A stretch of DNA of 64,000 bases from Palsa-504 sp963790065 (GTDB taxonomy: Bacteria > Actinomycetota > Actinomycetes > Streptosporangiales > Streptosporangiaceae), in the NCBI GenBank assembly GCA_963790065.1, contig CAWBNK010000011.1, forward strand, positions 1 to 64,000, given 5' to 3'. Position 1 is the first letter of the stretch. The number at the start of each line of letters is the position of its first letter. The translations under genes and the position numbers were made by a program. Under the pieces are notes generated by a model. That model saw only the letters and a program-made list of their open reading frames with translations. It had not been told where the DNA came from and did not search any database. Below, piece by piece: positions 1-9,849 of this stretch.

Positions 1-1
1 T

Positions 2-370
2 GCCTGCGACGGCTACATCGCCGCCTTGCCGGTGCCGTACCGCACGACAGAGGCGGAGCCGACGTTCCAGTCGCTCACCGACCCGAATTGCGACCTGATC
101 CCGGAGGGGCGGCCCTTCCCGACCGCGCTCGACCCGTTCCTGGCCAACCGCTACGAGGTCGGCGCGTTCACGACGGCGGCGGCTGCGCTTGGGGTCAACT
201 ACTTCGGCATCTGCTGCGGCTGCGCACCCCACCACGTCCGCGCGATGGCCGAGGCCCTCGGCCGCACGCCGCCGGCCAGCCGGTTCAGCGCGGATATGAG
301 CCGGCACGCCTACTACGGCACCAGCGAGCGGATCAGCCGGCACTACCAGGAATTCGCCAAAGAGCTCTAG
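2..370 (+). CDS. Homocysteine S-methyltransferase family protein, C-terminal part
   Basis: The reading frame is open from the window edge, so the 5' end is missing. The C-terminal 122 codons carry the zinc-site signature of the homocysteine S-methyltransferase (betaine-homocysteine methyltransferase/MmuM-like) family: a GICCGCAPHHVRAM stretch, matching the family's Gly-Gly-Cys-Cys-Gly motif at the end of the barrel, followed by the usual helix and a short tail. Members transfer a methyl group from a donor such as betaine, S-methylmethionine or methyltetrahydrofolate to a thiol in the cytoplasm; the donor cannot be told from this fragment. It ends 24 bases before the convergent gamma-glutamyltransferase gene. 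The substrate is an inference from the family only. Confidence 0.8.
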   Translation, partial: ACDGYIAALPVPYRTTEAEPTFQSLTDPNCDLIPEGRPFPTALDPFLANRYEVGAFTTAAAALGVNYFGICCGCAPHHVRAMAEALGRTPPASRFSADMSRHAYYGTSERISRHYQEFAKEL

Positions 371-393
371 GAACCCGGCAAACACCCGGCGGA

Positions 394-2232
394 CTACTGC
401 GAGGGGTGCGCGACCAGGGCGCTGCCGCCGCCGAGGCGGACGGGCTCGGCGATGGCCTCGGCCACGCCGTGGCCGAGGATCTGCAACGCCGTGGCGTCGC
501 CCGGGTAGTTGTCCAGGGGCAGGATCGGCCCGGTGGCCATGGTGAACTGCTCGCCGAACTGGCTGGTCAGCTGCCGGGCCAGGGCGCTGTTGTAGAAATC
601 GGGTTCGGCCAGGGAAGTGGCCGAGTTGGTTTGCGCCACCCGCGGGGCGGCGAGCGCGTCGGGCAGGGACATGCCGAAGTCGACGTGATTCATGATGATC
701 TGCGCGATCGTCTCGATGATCGTCGATCCGCCGGCCGCGCCGACGCTGAACACCGGCTGCCCGTCGGCGAACGCGATGACCGGCCCCATGCTGGACCGCG
801 GCTGCTTGCCGCCGGCGGGCAGGTTCGGGTCGGGGGGCCCGGACGATGGCGGGGCGAAGTCGAAGTCGGTCATCTCGTTGTTGAGCAGGAATCCGTAGCC
901 GGGCACGGTCTGGCCGCTGCCGCCGAAGAAGTTGATCGTGTTGGTGTAGGCGACCATGTTGCCCCACTTGTCAACGGTGACGATGTTATTGGTGTGGCCG
1001 CCTTCGGCGGACGGCTGGGTCGCGGTCGGGCTCGGGCAGCCCGTGAAGGGCGGGTACGGGTCGCCCGGGGCGACCGGTGAGACGAGCGCCTGGTCACCGA
1101 TCAGGCAGCGCCTGGTGGCCGCGAATGCCGGGCTGAGCAGCCCGGTCAGCGGCACGCTGACGTAGCGGGGGTCGCCGACGTAGGCGTTGCGGTCGGCATA
1201 GGCCAGCCGGGATGCTTCCAGGTAGTGGAACAGAGCCGTCGCCCTGGGCTCGGTGGACAGGTGGTATCCGCTGAGGATGTTCAGGATCTCGCCGACGGTG
1301 GATCCGCTGCTCGACGGCGGCGCCATGCTGTAGATGTCCAGGCCGCGGTAGCGGATGTGGGTCGGGGGCAGGACCAGGGCCTGGTAGGAGCGCAGATCGC
1401 TCATGGTCATGATGCCGGGCAACGCGACCACGGTCTGCCCGGGGGTCAGCACGGGATGGTCGTCGGCCTGGACGATGGCCTGGCCGAGGGGTCCGTCATA
1501 CAGGTAGGACGGGCCGTAGCGGGCCAGCAGCCGGTAGGTCCTGGCCAGGTCGGGATTGCGGAGCAGGTAACCCACAGGCAGCGGGTTGCCGGACGACGTC
1601 AGCAGCCAGTGGCTGGCTGGGTAGGCCTGCAGTTCGGGCAGGTCAGACTCGGTGAGCTGGACGAAGTCGGCGTTGACGCGGAACCCGCGCTCAGCCACGC
1701 CGATGGCCGGCTGAAGGTCGGCGGCCAAGCTGTGGCGGCCGTACCGGCTGACCGCCTTGGCCCAGGTGGCCACCATGGCGGGCACGCCGGTGGACAGCGG
1801 CTGGTCCGATGCGTAGTCATAGCCGTACGGCTGCCCGGTCTTCGGGTCGACGAACATGGTCTGCGTGCACGCGGCCGGGCAGTTCTCACGGCCGTCGATC
1901 GTCACCACCTGGTGCGTCTTGGCCAGGTAGATCACCATGAAGCCACCACCGCCCGGGCCCGCCACGAACGGAATGGTCACGCCCAGGGCGCTTGCGGTGG
2001 CCACGGCGGCGTCGATCGCGTTGCCGCCGTGGGAGAGAACGTCGATGCCCGCCTGGCTCGCGTCGGCGCCCATGGAGGCGACGGCGCCCCCGGTGCCGAT
2101 CGCGACCGGCTCCGGCACCGGGCTCGCGGGTCCCGGCGGCGCCTGCGACGCGGCGGCACGGGCCCCGGACGGCAGCGCCAGGAGTACCACGGCAAGGGCT
2201 GAGGCGGCAGAAATCACTGGCCAGCGACGCAT
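394..2232 (-). CDS. ggt: Gamma-glutamyltransferase (secreted)
   Basis: This 612-residue protein has the full length of gamma-glutamyltranspeptidases, which cleave or transfer the gamma-glutamyl group of glutathione and related compounds outside the cytoplasm. Residues 1-27 form a Sec-type signal peptide with cleavage near AxA. The large-subunit region contains the family pattern GGNAIDAAVA (about residues 69-78). The autoprocessing and catalytic threonine is Thr414, in HTNNIVTVDKWGN, which aligns with the TTHxSVVD site. The downstream PRSSMGP motif near residue 480 supplies the usual SS pair. The second and third residues of the small subunit are Asn-Asn where Thr-His is typical, a modest deviation. 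The gene stands alone, convergent with the fragment at the left edge. Confidence 0.93.
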   Translation of the reverse strand: MRRWPVISAASALAVVLLALPSGARAAASQAPPGPASPVPEPVAIGTGGAVASMGADASQAGIDVLSHGGNAIDAAVATASALGVTIPFVAGPGGGGFMVIYLAKTHQVVTIDGRENCPAACTQTMFVDPKTGQPYGYDYASDQPLSTGVPAMVATWAKAVSRYGRHSLAADLQPAIGVAERGFRVNADFVQLTESDLPELQAYPASHWLLTSSGNPLPVGYLLRNPDLARTYRLLARYGPSYLYDGPLGQAIVQADDHPVLTPGQTVVALPGIMTMSDLRSYQALVLPPTHIRYRGLDIYSMAPPSSSGSTVGEILNILSGYHLSTEPRATALFHYLEASRLAYADRNAYVGDPRYVSVPLTGLLSPAFAATRRCLIGDQALVSPVAPGDPYPPFTGCPSPTATQPSAEGGHTNNIVTVDKWGNMVAYTNTINFFGGSGQTVPGYGFLLNNEMTDFDFAPPSSGPPDPNLPAGGKQPRSSMGPVIAFADGQPVFSVGAAGGSTIIETIAQIIMNHVDFGMSLPDALAAPRVAQTNSATSLAEPDFYNSALARQLTSQFGEQFTMATGPILPLDNYPGDATALQILGHGVAEAIAEPVRLGGGSALVAHPSQ

Positions 2233-2714
2233 GAGGACCTCCGCACGAGTGGCCGGAATGAGCCACTTCGTGCGTATGTCCGGATCGCATGGTACTTAAA
2301 CCAACATCATGACCCAAACCCATCCTTAACCCAACATCTACGGTGGGTGAACGCGGCGACGAGTGCGGCCGGGAGGCTCTGGCCCGGGCTCCTGGCCGGA
2401 CGAACTGTCCCTGGGCCGGCCCTGCGCGACACGGCCGCGGCCGGTGCGGCCCGCGCGGGGCTGGCGCACGTGGCTCATCGGTGAGCGCGCATTCGCCACC
2501 AGCGCCCGGTAGCGACACCGCCAGACCGGGGGCTCCCGCCCGGGGTGCTACGGGCGCGATGCGCGGTCCCCCGGCACGACTCTGAGGTGAGAACCAACCA
2601 ACCGGCTACCCGCGACAGGAAGGACGCCCGGTGCCTCGGAACGACGTAACCGATGGTCCGGTCAGGTAACGCACAGTGTCTGTGGCATCCGGCCGCAGGG
2701 AGAGAGGAACGCGA
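2233..2714. other. Intergenic region between divergent ggt and the DUF4331 gene
   Basis: About 480 bases with no convincing gene. The part next to ggt (2285-2340) is clearly A/T-richer than the rest and probably holds the ggt promoter. The part next to the plus-strand gene ends in a GAGAGG ribosome-binding site just before the GTG at 2715. Several long frames are open here, but they have arginine/proline-rich random-looking translations. Confidence 0.5.
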
Positions 2715-4132
2715 GTGAACATCATCAGAGGCAAGCGAGAGGATGCGGAGAGCGCGGACGGCGCGGGCGGCGGAGCGCTGGGCCGACGCAACGTCCTGGG
2801 CGGCCTGGCCGCCCTTCCCGTCTTGGTCAGCATCGGATCGGCCGCTCCCGCCCTGGCGGCCACGGCAGCGCGGCCAGGCAACGTCCCGGCGGCGACCGGG
2901 GACCTGGTGCGCGGAGCAGAGCGGCGGTACAACGCCCCGCTGCTCGCGCCGGGAACCCGCCTGGTGCTACCGGCGGGCGGCAAGGCCGTGCCGGTCCTGG
3001 ATTACTACCACCGCCCGCGCCTCGCGTCGGCCGCGTCCGCGTGGCCGCACCTGAAGGCCGCCGACGGCACCACGGTCGACGCATCGGTCATCCCCGAGCG
3101 CGGCGCCCCGACGCGTGTCGCGATACTGCTTCGCCGGGCCTAGCGACGCCTTCGGCCCGCGCACGGTCTTCGGGATGAACGCCTCCCCGGATGCCGCCGG
3201 TCCCTGGGACCCCGCGGGCTACTACGAGCTCAAGGTCGACACCAACCAGGACCTGGTCGAGGACATCACCTGGCGGTTCACCTTCCCGGTCGACTCCGCC
3301 GGCGTCCAGCACGTCGTGGTGGCCGAGCTCACCGGCCGGGAAGCCACCGACCGCAACGCCAAAGGCAGGATCATCACGCCCCCCGACGCGCCCGTGGGAG
3401 AGGTCCTCGAGGTGGAACGCGGCCTCAAGATCTTCGCCGGCCCGCGCACCGACTCGTTCTTCAACTTCCTCCCCTTTCCCATCACGTTGGCAAAGGCCCT
3501 GAATGAAGGCTTCTTCCCGGACCTGGCGGCCCTGTTCCCCCCAACCGACTTTTTCATGAATCAAATCGTCAGGTCCGTCCTGATCGAGGCACCCGCCGAG
3601 ATCACCGGCCTGCGCAAGCTGAACTACTGGGCCACCACCGCGGTCTACGACCAGGGCCACGGCTGGGTCCAGCTCCAGCGCGCCGGAGGACCCAACGGCA
3701 CCACCCTGTGGAGCTTCCCCGCGGGTTCCGCCGGGATCAACATCAACGCCACCGTCCCGTCGCAGGACCTCGAGGGCAGGCCCGCCCACCCCGAGACCGA
3801 CCCCGCCACCGGAGTGGGGCCAGATCAGGGACCAGACCGCCGTCGTCGTCGCGGACGGCGGCACCTACAAGCAGGGGGTCCACGGCCGTCCCACCGCGCT
3901 GGCCTACGGCGCGTATGTGGCCGACGTATTCCTGCCCATGGTCATCCCGTTCATCCCCGGCACCAACGCCCTGTGGGACCCCTGGCAGGGCAGCCACAAC
4001 GGCAAGGGCCTGACCGAGGACGCATTCGACAACGCCACCAAAGTCATCCTCAACCAGGACTTCGTCTCCGGCCTTACTCAGCCCGCGAAGCTCCTCGACT
4101 ACTTCCCCTACCTCGCCCCGCCGGAAAGCTGA
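2715..4132 (+). pseudogene. DUF4331 family secreted protein, interrupted by two frame changes
   Basis: Translation from the GTG at 2715 (GAGAGG ribosome-binding site) gives a twin-arginine-type signal, LGRRNVLGGLAALPVL, ending in APALA. Similarity to DUF4331 proteins then runs through three different frames: frame of 2715 up to about 3110, frame of 3115 up to about 3820 (FAGPSDAF, YYELKVDTNQDLVEDITWRF, then FAGPRTDSFFNF), and frame of 3917 from about 3825 to the stop at 4132 (WGQIRDQTAVVVADGG, TNALWDPWQGS). Both frame changes are in the same direction. No stop lies in the stitched frame of the second half, so an indel error in the sequence is as likely as true decay. The segment before 3100 does not show the usual SHREAP-like N-terminus, so that part may be scrambled. 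Function of DUF4331 is unknown. Confidence 0.7.
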
Positions 4133-4250
4133 CCTGGCCGCGGGCCCGGGTGTGCGGCAGGCACCCGGGCACCCCTGCGGCCGAGCGCGCGAGGCTGGCA
4201 GAGTGTCGTATGCGCGGCAAGCGCAACACCCTGAGTCGGCATCGGAGCGA

Positions 4251-5168
4251 ATGATGAAGGCAGTCCGTTTCAGCCAGTTCGGGGGCCCGGAGGTCCTCGA
4301 GATCGTGGAGCTCCCCGATCCGCATCCGGGTCCGGGCCAGGTCCGGATTGCGGTGCGCGCGGCCGGCGTCAACCCGAGCGACTGGAAGAAGCGCAAGGGC
4401 CTGATGGATTCCGAGCTTCCGCAGACCATGGGCTACGAGGCGGCCGGCGTCGTCGACGAGCTCGGCGAAGGTGTTGCGGACGTGGCCGTCGGCGATCGCG
4501 TATTCGGCTTGTCCGCCGAGGGGGCGGCCCAGGCCGAGCTGGCGGTGCTGTCCTACTACGCGCCGATCCCGCCGTCGCTCGACTTCCCCGGCGCTGCCGC
4601 GCTGCCCGCCGCCATCGAGACGGCCACGCGCGCGCTTGACCAGCTCGCCAGCGGGGGCATGAGCGGAGACGGCAGCACGCTGCTCATCAACGGCGCCTCC
4701 GGAAGCGTCGGCAGCGCCGCGGTCCAGCTCGCCGTGGTGCGCGGCGCGCGGGTGATCGGCACCGGCCGTCCGGCCAATCACGCTTACCTTCGCTCGCTGG
4801 GGGCCGAGCCCGTCGCCTACGGCGAAGGCCTCGTCGAGCGGGTTCGCGCGCTCGCGCCCGACGGCGTCGACGTCGCGCTCGACGTCGCCGGGAGCGGCGT
4901 GCTGCCCGAGCTCATCGAGCTGGCCGGCGGCGCCGGGCACGTCATCACGGTCGCCGATTTCGGCGGAGCCCAGGAGCACGGGGTGAGGTTCAGCAGCGGG
5001 GACGCTGGCCGCGCGGTCTACGCGCTCGGCGAGATCGGCGAGCTGATCGAGTCCGGGCGCTTCTCGCTCCCGGTCGCGCAGACCTTCCCGCTCGCCGAGG
5101 TGGCCGAGGCGCACCGGGTGAGCGAGCAGGGCCACGTGCGCGGGAAGCTCGTGCTGGTGGTCGGCTGA
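4251..5168 (+). CDS. NADP-dependent zinc-free alcohol dehydrogenase/quinone oxidoreductase
   Basis: A 305-residue medium-chain dehydrogenase/reductase. The N-terminal GroES-like domain starts MMKAVRFSQFGGPEVLE and includes AAGVNPSDWKKR. The nucleotide-binding domain has INGASGSVGSAAVQLA (residues about 143-158), the AxGxVGxxAxQ type used by NADPH-dependent quinone reductases. No structural or catalytic zinc cysteines are present, so it belongs to the zinc-free branch that reduces quinones or activated alkenes. I chose the ATG at 4251 because a GGAG sequence lies five bases upstream; an in-frame open stretch extends further upstream but is low-complexity. The gene stands alone after the DUF4331 gene. 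The natural substrate is unknown. Confidence 0.88.
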   Translation: MMKAVRFSQFGGPEVLEIVELPDPHPGPGQVRIAVRAAGVNPSDWKKRKGLMDSELPQTMGYEAAGVVDELGEGVADVAVGDRVFGLSAEGAAQAELAVLSYYAPIPPSLDFPGAAALPAAIETATRALDQLASGGMSGDGSTLLINGASGSVGSAAVQLAVVRGARVIGTGRPANHAYLRSLGAEPVAYGEGLVERVRALAPDGVDVALDVAGSGVLPELIELAGGAGHVITVADFGGAQEHGVRFSSGDAGRAVYALGEIGELIESGRFSLPVAQTFPLAEVAEAHRVSEQGHVRGKLVLVVG

Positions 5169-5277
5169 GGCGATACCGGCGAGGGCTTCCCCCAGGGATA
5201 AGACCAGGGTCTTCCACGGGCGCGATCTGGCCGGTGCCATACGAGACTGAAGTTGTCGTCTCGAAGGGAGGACCGCC

Positions 5278-5547
5278 ATGACAGGAACCGCAGGCGACAT
5301 TATCCCTGTCGCGATCGTCCCGGTCGTCCTACTCGCCTTCTGGCTCGTCATGATGTTTCGCGCCAACAGCCACCCGCAGCGGGCCAGCGGGGCTCCGGCG
5401 GATACCGTCTCCGCGCACGCGCCGCAGGGCAGCGTCCCGGCTCAGCGCCTGAGCAGCCCCGGTCCGGTCGTTCCCGGCCCACGTCCAGGCACCGCCGCGG
5501 AGGAAGTCACCCCCGAGCAGGCGCGGGCCAGCGTAACTCGAAGATAA
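5278..5547 (+). CDS. Small single-pass membrane protein
   Basis: This 89-residue protein has one N-terminal transmembrane segment (about residues 9-27, IPVAIVPVVLLAFWLVMMF) and a proline/alanine-rich, probably disordered tail. A very strong ribosome-binding site, AAGGGAGGA, sits seven bases before the ATG, which supports it as a real gene despite its size. It lies 113 bases upstream of the DUF1269-like gene on the same strand and may be expressed with it. I do not recognise the family. Confidence 0.6.
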   Translation: MTGTAGDIIPVAIVPVVLLAFWLVMMFRANSHPQRASGAPADTVSAHAPQGSVPAQRLSSPGPVVPGPRPGTAAEEVTPEQARASVTRR

Positions 5548-5660
5548 TAAGGTTGAAGATAGTTCTGTGCCTGGAGACCAGCCAGTAATACGGGCGCCGA
5601 CGCCTCCACTCGCAGCGCTCACCTGGAACCACAGGAACACCCGAGCGACAAGGAGATGTC

Positions 5661-6071
5661 ATGGCTGAGCTGGAGTACGTGGTCGTCTACGCCGTAACGT
5701 ATCCGACTGCCGCGGCTGCGCTGGCAGTACTGAAGACCATCGAGCACCTGCACAACGAGGTGAACGGGGATTACGACGCAGCCGTGGTCGACAATGAGAA
5801 CGGCAAGGCGCACGTCGTCAAGCGGATGGACCACCGGCACATCCGCGTCATCCCCGAGCGGTTCGGCGGCGGAGAACTGACCCGCAAGGAGCTGAATGAC
5901 GCGGCCGACGAGCTCATTGCTGACGAGGCAGGGCTCATCGTGGTCGGCAGTGCCGCCATCGAACCGGCAGTCGACCAGGCGCTGGCCGGTGGCCCCAAGG
6001 TCTTCAGACGCGAGATCGAGGCGACGATCGACCAGATCACCAGCGAGCTGCAAGCAGCGTTCAAGAGCTGA
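5661..6071 (+). CDS. DUF1269-like small protein
   Basis: The 136-residue product begins MAELEYVVVYAVTYPTAAAA and alternates a ferredoxin-like strand/helix pattern with the features LKTIEHLHNE, AAVVDNENGKAHVVKR, and a C-terminal helix REIEATIDQITSELQ. This resembles DUF1269-type proteins, small cytoplasmic or membrane-associated proteins often found among stress genes. The version here lacks the glycine-rich membrane hairpin of many family members. AAGGAG lies eight bases before the ATG. It ends 90 bases before a strong hairpin shared with the convergent epoxide hydrolase gene. The family assignment is tentative. Confidence 0.55.
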   Translation: MAELEYVVVYAVTYPTAAAALAVLKTIEHLHNEVNGDYDAAVVDNENGKAHVVKRMDHRHIRVIPERFGGGELTRKELNDAADELIADEAGLIVVGSAAIEPAVDQALAGGPKVFRREIEATIDQITSELQAAFKS

Positions 6072-6161
6072 CTGGCCTCGCACCTGGAGATCACTACCGC
6101 CCGGCTCGGAGCGGCGACAGCTAACAGGCATGCCCGCTTAGCGGGCCATCCCGAACCTGAG

Positions 6162-6205
6162 CCCAGCCAGGACTTCCACCTGCTCTGGTGGAAGTCCTGG
6201 CTGGG
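6162..6205. terminator. Bidirectional hairpin terminator
   Basis: A perfect 19-bp inverted repeat (6162-6180 and 6187-6205) with a six-base loop lies between the convergent genes ending at 6071 and 6230. There is no T-run, as is common for actinomycete terminators. Confidence 0.85.
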
Positions 6206-6229
6206 GTTCGGCGGTCCGGTCGGACCTGG

Positions 6230-7450
6230 CTAGCGCAGTGACCGGAAGCAGTCCCGCATCTCGGCGGAGAACAGGGCCGGCTGTTCCCAGGCGGCGAAGT
6301 GACCGCCTCGGTCGAGCTTGTTGAAGTGGATGAGGTTGTGGGGGTACGCGCGCTCGGCCCAGCTACGCGGGGCCTCATAGAGCTCGTCGGGGAAGACGCT
6401 GATGGCATACGGGATCGTGATGTTCTTGGCGTTGAAGAAGTCCGCCTTGTTCTCCCAGTACAGGCGGGCCGCGGAGATCCCGGTGTTCATCAGCCAGTAC
6501 AGCGTGATGTTGTCGAGGAGGTCGTCTCGGGTGAGAGCGCTGTCCAGCGTTCCCTGCAGGACTTGTTCGACGAGCCCTGGCTGGCCGGTACCGTCGCCGT
6601 GGTCCAGCATGAACGCCGCGAGGTCGATGGGGGAGTCCGACAGCCCGTACAGCGTTTGCGGGCGGGTCGCCATGATCTGCGCGTAGGCCACGTGCTTGGC
6701 GTAGAAGTTGCTCAGCTGCTGATACGCGCGCAGCTCGTCGGCTGACAGGCCGGCTGGCGGCGGGTCGCCGCGCTCGAAGCCCTTGGTGATGTCGGCGGGA
6801 GCGGTCCCTGGCATGTTGGAGTGAATGCCGAGGAGTTCCGGTGGGGCCTGTTCGGCCATGGTCTGGGTGACGGCCGCGCCCCAGTCGCCGCCCTGGGCGA
6901 CGAACCGGGTGTATCCCAGGCGCTTCATCAGCACGACCCAGGCGCGGGCGATGCGGGCCGGGTCCCAGCCGGTGGCGGTCGGCTTGGCCGAGAAACCATG
7001 GCCGGGCAGCGAGGGGATCACCAGATGGAACGCGTCCGCCGCGCTCGCGCCGTGCGCTGTCGGGTTGGTGAGCGGCTCGATGATCTTCAGCTGTTCGATG
7101 GGTGAGCCGGGCCACCCGTGCGTGACGATCAGCGGCAGCGCGTTCTCGTGCTGGGAGCGGACGTGGATGAAGTGAATGTCCAGCCCGTCGATCTCGGTGA
7201 TGAAGTTGGGCAGCGCGTTCAGCTTCTTCTCGCACTGGCCCCAGTCGTAGTCTGCCGCCCAGTAGCGCGCGAGGTCCTGCATCATCTCCAGCCGCGCGCC
7301 CTGCGAGTCGTCGGTGACCGTCTCGCGCTCGGGCCACCTGGTCGCGTTCACGCGCCGGCGCAGCTCGGTGAGGTCCGCCTCAGGAAAACCGACCTGAAAC
7401 GGGCGGATAGCGGTCTTATCTCCGCTGGTCTGCTGTGCGCCTTCCGCCAT
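6230..7450 (-). CDS. Epoxide hydrolase (alpha/beta hydrolase, EHN type)
   Basis: A 406-residue soluble epoxide hydrolase resembling the microsomal family. It has the N-terminal EHN segment (PFQVGFPEADLTELRRRV and TRWPE) followed by an alpha/beta hydrolase core. The oxyanion motif HGWPGS is at about residues 111-116, the nucleophile Asp189 is in GGDWG, and the catalytic histidine is in GGHFAAWEQP near the C-terminus. These enzymes open epoxide rings through an aspartyl ester intermediate. I chose the ATG at 7450 because AAGGAG lies seven bases upstream; the frame is open for 11 more codons. It is monocistronic, ending at the shared hairpin. Substrate unknown. Confidence 0.9.
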   Translation of the reverse strand: MAEGAQQTSGDKTAIRPFQVGFPEADLTELRRRVNATRWPERETVTDDSQGARLEMMQDLARYWAADYDWGQCEKKLNALPNFITEIDGLDIHFIHVRSQHENALPLIVTHGWPGSPIEQLKIIEPLTNPTAHGASAADAFHLVIPSLPGHGFSAKPTATGWDPARIARAWVVLMKRLGYTRFVAQGGDWGAAVTQTMAEQAPPELLGIHSNMPGTAPADITKGFERGDPPPAGLSADELRAYQQLSNFYAKHVAYAQIMATRPQTLYGLSDSPIDLAAFMLDHGDGTGQPGLVEQVLQGTLDSALTRDDLLDNITLYWLMNTGISAARLYWENKADFFNAKNITIPYAISVFPDELYEAPRSWAERAYPHNLIHFNKLDRGGHFAAWEQPALFSAEMRDCFRSLR

Positions 7451-7672
7451 TTCCGTGCTCCTTCGTCCTCGTGGACCAGACATCGGTTGCCGGGCACCGA
7501 TGCTGATGCGCCGACTGCCTCCACGATCGCACCGACGGCGTGCGGATCGCGCCCGTGTAGGTCACTGGCCCTGCCCTGGGGCTCCACGGGCACCAGGCGT
7601 CATCGCCCCACCACGTGCTGACGCTCCAGAGCATGCTGACCACCGCCACGGCGAACTTCACCAGCCGGTGAG

Positions 7673-8674
7673 CTAAGTCCGGCTCGCCGCCGCGAAAGCC
7701 TCCCTGATCCGGGTGCTGTCAGCCCCGGTGGCGATGAGCAGGTGCAGCAGGAGCCGGGCCTTGAGGGGTGCCAGGTATCCGGCGCTGATCAGCCCGCGGG
7801 CCAGCAGGTCGGTCTCCGAGCCGGGGAAGCCGTAGGTGTGGTGGTGGACTGGGCCGGCGCCGGTCCGTGAGGCGAGCACCACCGGCATGCGCGCGGCCAG
7901 CGCGGCGAGGCTGGTCACGGTGCCGGCCGGGACGTGCCCGGCGCCGAACCCGGCCACGACCAGGCCGTCTGCGTGATCAGCGAGCGCGTCGATGAGCACG
8001 TTGTCGTCGCCCAGCGCGATGGTCACCAGGCCGACCCGGACCTTCCGACGGGGAGCCGGGCTGAACAGCGGCGACCTGTCACGCAGCCGCAGCGGGATAT
8101 GGACCTCACCTTCGGCGATGTGACCGAGCGGCCCGAAGCCCGGCGAGATGAACGCCGCCGGGCTGGCGGTGTGCGCCTTCGCCACCCACCGGGCCGCATG
8201 GATCTGGTCGTTCATGACGACCACGCAGCCGAGTTCCCGTGCGCCGCCGCTGGCCGCGACCCGGATCGCGGCCAGGATGTTCGCCGGGCCGTCCGGTCCG
8301 GCCAGCGACGGGTTGCGCATGGCCCCGGTCACGACGACCGGGGCATCGGAGGCCACCAGCAAGTCGAGCAGGTAGGCGGTCTCCTCGATCGTGTCCGTGC
8401 CCTGGGTCACCACGGCGCCGGCGAAGCCGTCGTCCAGTACGGTGCTGATCGCGTCCGCCAGGCCAAACAGGTCGCCGAACGACAGCGAGGCCCCGGGCTT
8501 GTTCGCCACATCCCGCAGGCTAAGCTCCACGCCCGCGGCATCCAGTCCGGGGACTGCGGTCAGCAGATCGGACGCCGACAGGGCCGGTGCCACTCCCCGG
8601 CCCGATGTCCCTTGCATGGCGATGGTGCCGCCGAGGGTAAACACGGCGACGCGCGGCTTACCCGGAGTTCCCAT
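7673..8674 (-). CDS. L-asparaginase family protein
   Basis: This 333-residue protein has both signatures of bacterial asparaginases: the nucleophile loop TLGGTIA (Thr17) and VTQGTDTIEETAY with the Thr93-Asp94 pair. A lysine in the WVAKAHTASP stretch matches the third catalytic site, and VTGAMRNPS is also typical. It hydrolyses asparagine, and possibly glutamine or other amides, to the acid and ammonia. There is no signal peptide, so it should act in the cytoplasm. It is transcribed away from the PhyH gene at 8807, with which it shares a 130-base intergenic region. No partner genes suggest a narrower role. Confidence 0.88.
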   Translation of the reverse strand: MGTPGKPRVAVFTLGGTIAMQGTSGRGVAPALSASDLLTAVPGLDAAGVELSLRDVANKPGASLSFGDLFGLADAISTVLDDGFAGAVVTQGTDTIEETAYLLDLLVASDAPVVVTGAMRNPSLAGPDGPANILAAIRVAASGGARELGCVVVMNDQIHAARWVAKAHTASPAAFISPGFGPLGHIAEGEVHIPLRLRDRSPLFSPAPRRKVRVGLVTIALGDDNVLIDALADHADGLVVAGFGAGHVPAGTVTSLAALAARMPVVLASRTGAGPVHHHTYGFPGSETDLLARGLISAGYLAPLKARLLLHLLIATGADSTRIREAFAAASRT

Positions 8675-8806
8675 CGGCGATCTCCCCTTCGGCGCTCACC
8701 AGACGCATGATCCCGGAGAGGCTGGCGTTCACCCGGTCCGGGTCGCTTGCCGCTGGCGGCGCGTAATTGAGATGACCTGCGGTCAGGGTAGGCCCAGAAT
8801 GGGCCG

Positions 8807-9574
8807 GTGGGCCTTGACATTGACGGCTTCGTTCGTGATGGCTATGTCGCTGTCCGCGGCGCTTTCGATGCGGCAACGGCGACGGCCTGCCGGGAGATGA
8901 TCTGGGTGGCGCTGCGCGAGCGGGGCGTCCGCGAGGACGACCCTGCTACCTGGCCGCCGTTCGCGCATATCGACAGCCTGGGCGGCGGCGGGCCGTTCGC
9001 TGCCGCGGGTATGTCCCCCGCCCTGGTCGCTGCCTATGACGAGCTGATCGGCCCGGGCCGGTGGACGCCGCAGGTCTATGCTGGCGGCGCGGTGGTGGTC
9101 CGTTTCCCGTCGGAGGACCGGGCCAATGCCGGCTATCACATCGAGGGCAGCTACGACGGGCCCGGCGGGTACTGGGTGAGCGTCCGGTCCCGGGCGCGCG
9201 GGCTGCTGGTGCTGCTGCTGTTCACCGATGTCGGCCCGGACGACGCGCCGACCCGGCTGGTCTGCGGCTCGCACCTGCATGTCCCGGAGTTCCTGGCGCC
9301 CTACGGCGAGGCGGGCACCAGCGCTGATGCCGAGTTCTGGCGGCCGTCGGTGCTGAGCAGGCCGGTCGCGCACGCGACCGGCCAGGCCGGGGACGTCTTT
9401 TTGTGTCATCCGTTCGTGGTGCATACCGCGACCTGGCCGCACCGGGGCCGCGCACCGCGGATGATCGCCCAGCCTGCCGTGCAGGTCCGCGACGGGTTCG
9501 CGCTGGACGGGTCGGATCCCTCGCCGGTGGCCCGGGCCATCGTGACCGGGCTGGCGATGGCAGAGCGGAGCTGA
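8807..9574 (+). CDS. Phytanoyl-CoA dioxygenase (PhyH) family protein
   Basis: The 255-residue product has the features of Fe(II)/2-oxoglutarate-dependent oxygenases of the PhyH group: an N-terminal helix pair (GFVRDGYVAVRGAFD), a likely iron-binding H-x-E/D site in YHIEGSYDG, the strand LVLLLFTDVGPDDAPTRLV, PGS-like VCGSHLHVPEF, and a distal histidine in HTATWPHRGRAPR that also supplies the 2-oxoglutarate-binding arginine. Such enzymes hydroxylate small molecules; the substrate is unknown. The GTG at 8807 is the earliest plausible start and matches the usual N-terminus, although its ribosome-binding site is weak. It stands alone. Confidence 0.82.
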   Translation: MGLDIDGFVRDGYVAVRGAFDAATATACREMIWVALRERGVREDDPATWPPFAHIDSLGGGGPFAAAGMSPALVAAYDELIGPGRWTPQVYAGGAVVVRFPSEDRANAGYHIEGSYDGPGGYWVSVRSRARGLLVLLLFTDVGPDDAPTRLVCGSHLHVPEFLAPYGEAGTSADAEFWRPSVLSRPVAHATGQAGDVFLCHPFVVHTATWPHRGRAPRMIAQPAVQVRDGFALDGSDPSPVARAIVTGLAMAERS

Positions 9575-9849
9575 TCACGCTGGAGCTATCGGGGCTCGGT
9601 GCGACAGTGCCGTCCTGAGCCGCATGCCGATGCGGCAACCAATGAATGTGGCACTCTGCCGGTAAGAGCCATCTTGAATAAAACCCCCAACCGCCAGGCC
9701 AGCCCAGCGCGCCGTCTCGTGATCGAGGCCGCCTACCCACTCTGACTTTCCTTGCGGTGGCAGCTGACGTTGGCAGAGTCGCTGGCCAAACTTACCGCGG
9801 TCCAGAACCGGGCCGGCTATAACAATCCAACCTAACCCGGCTACTGCCG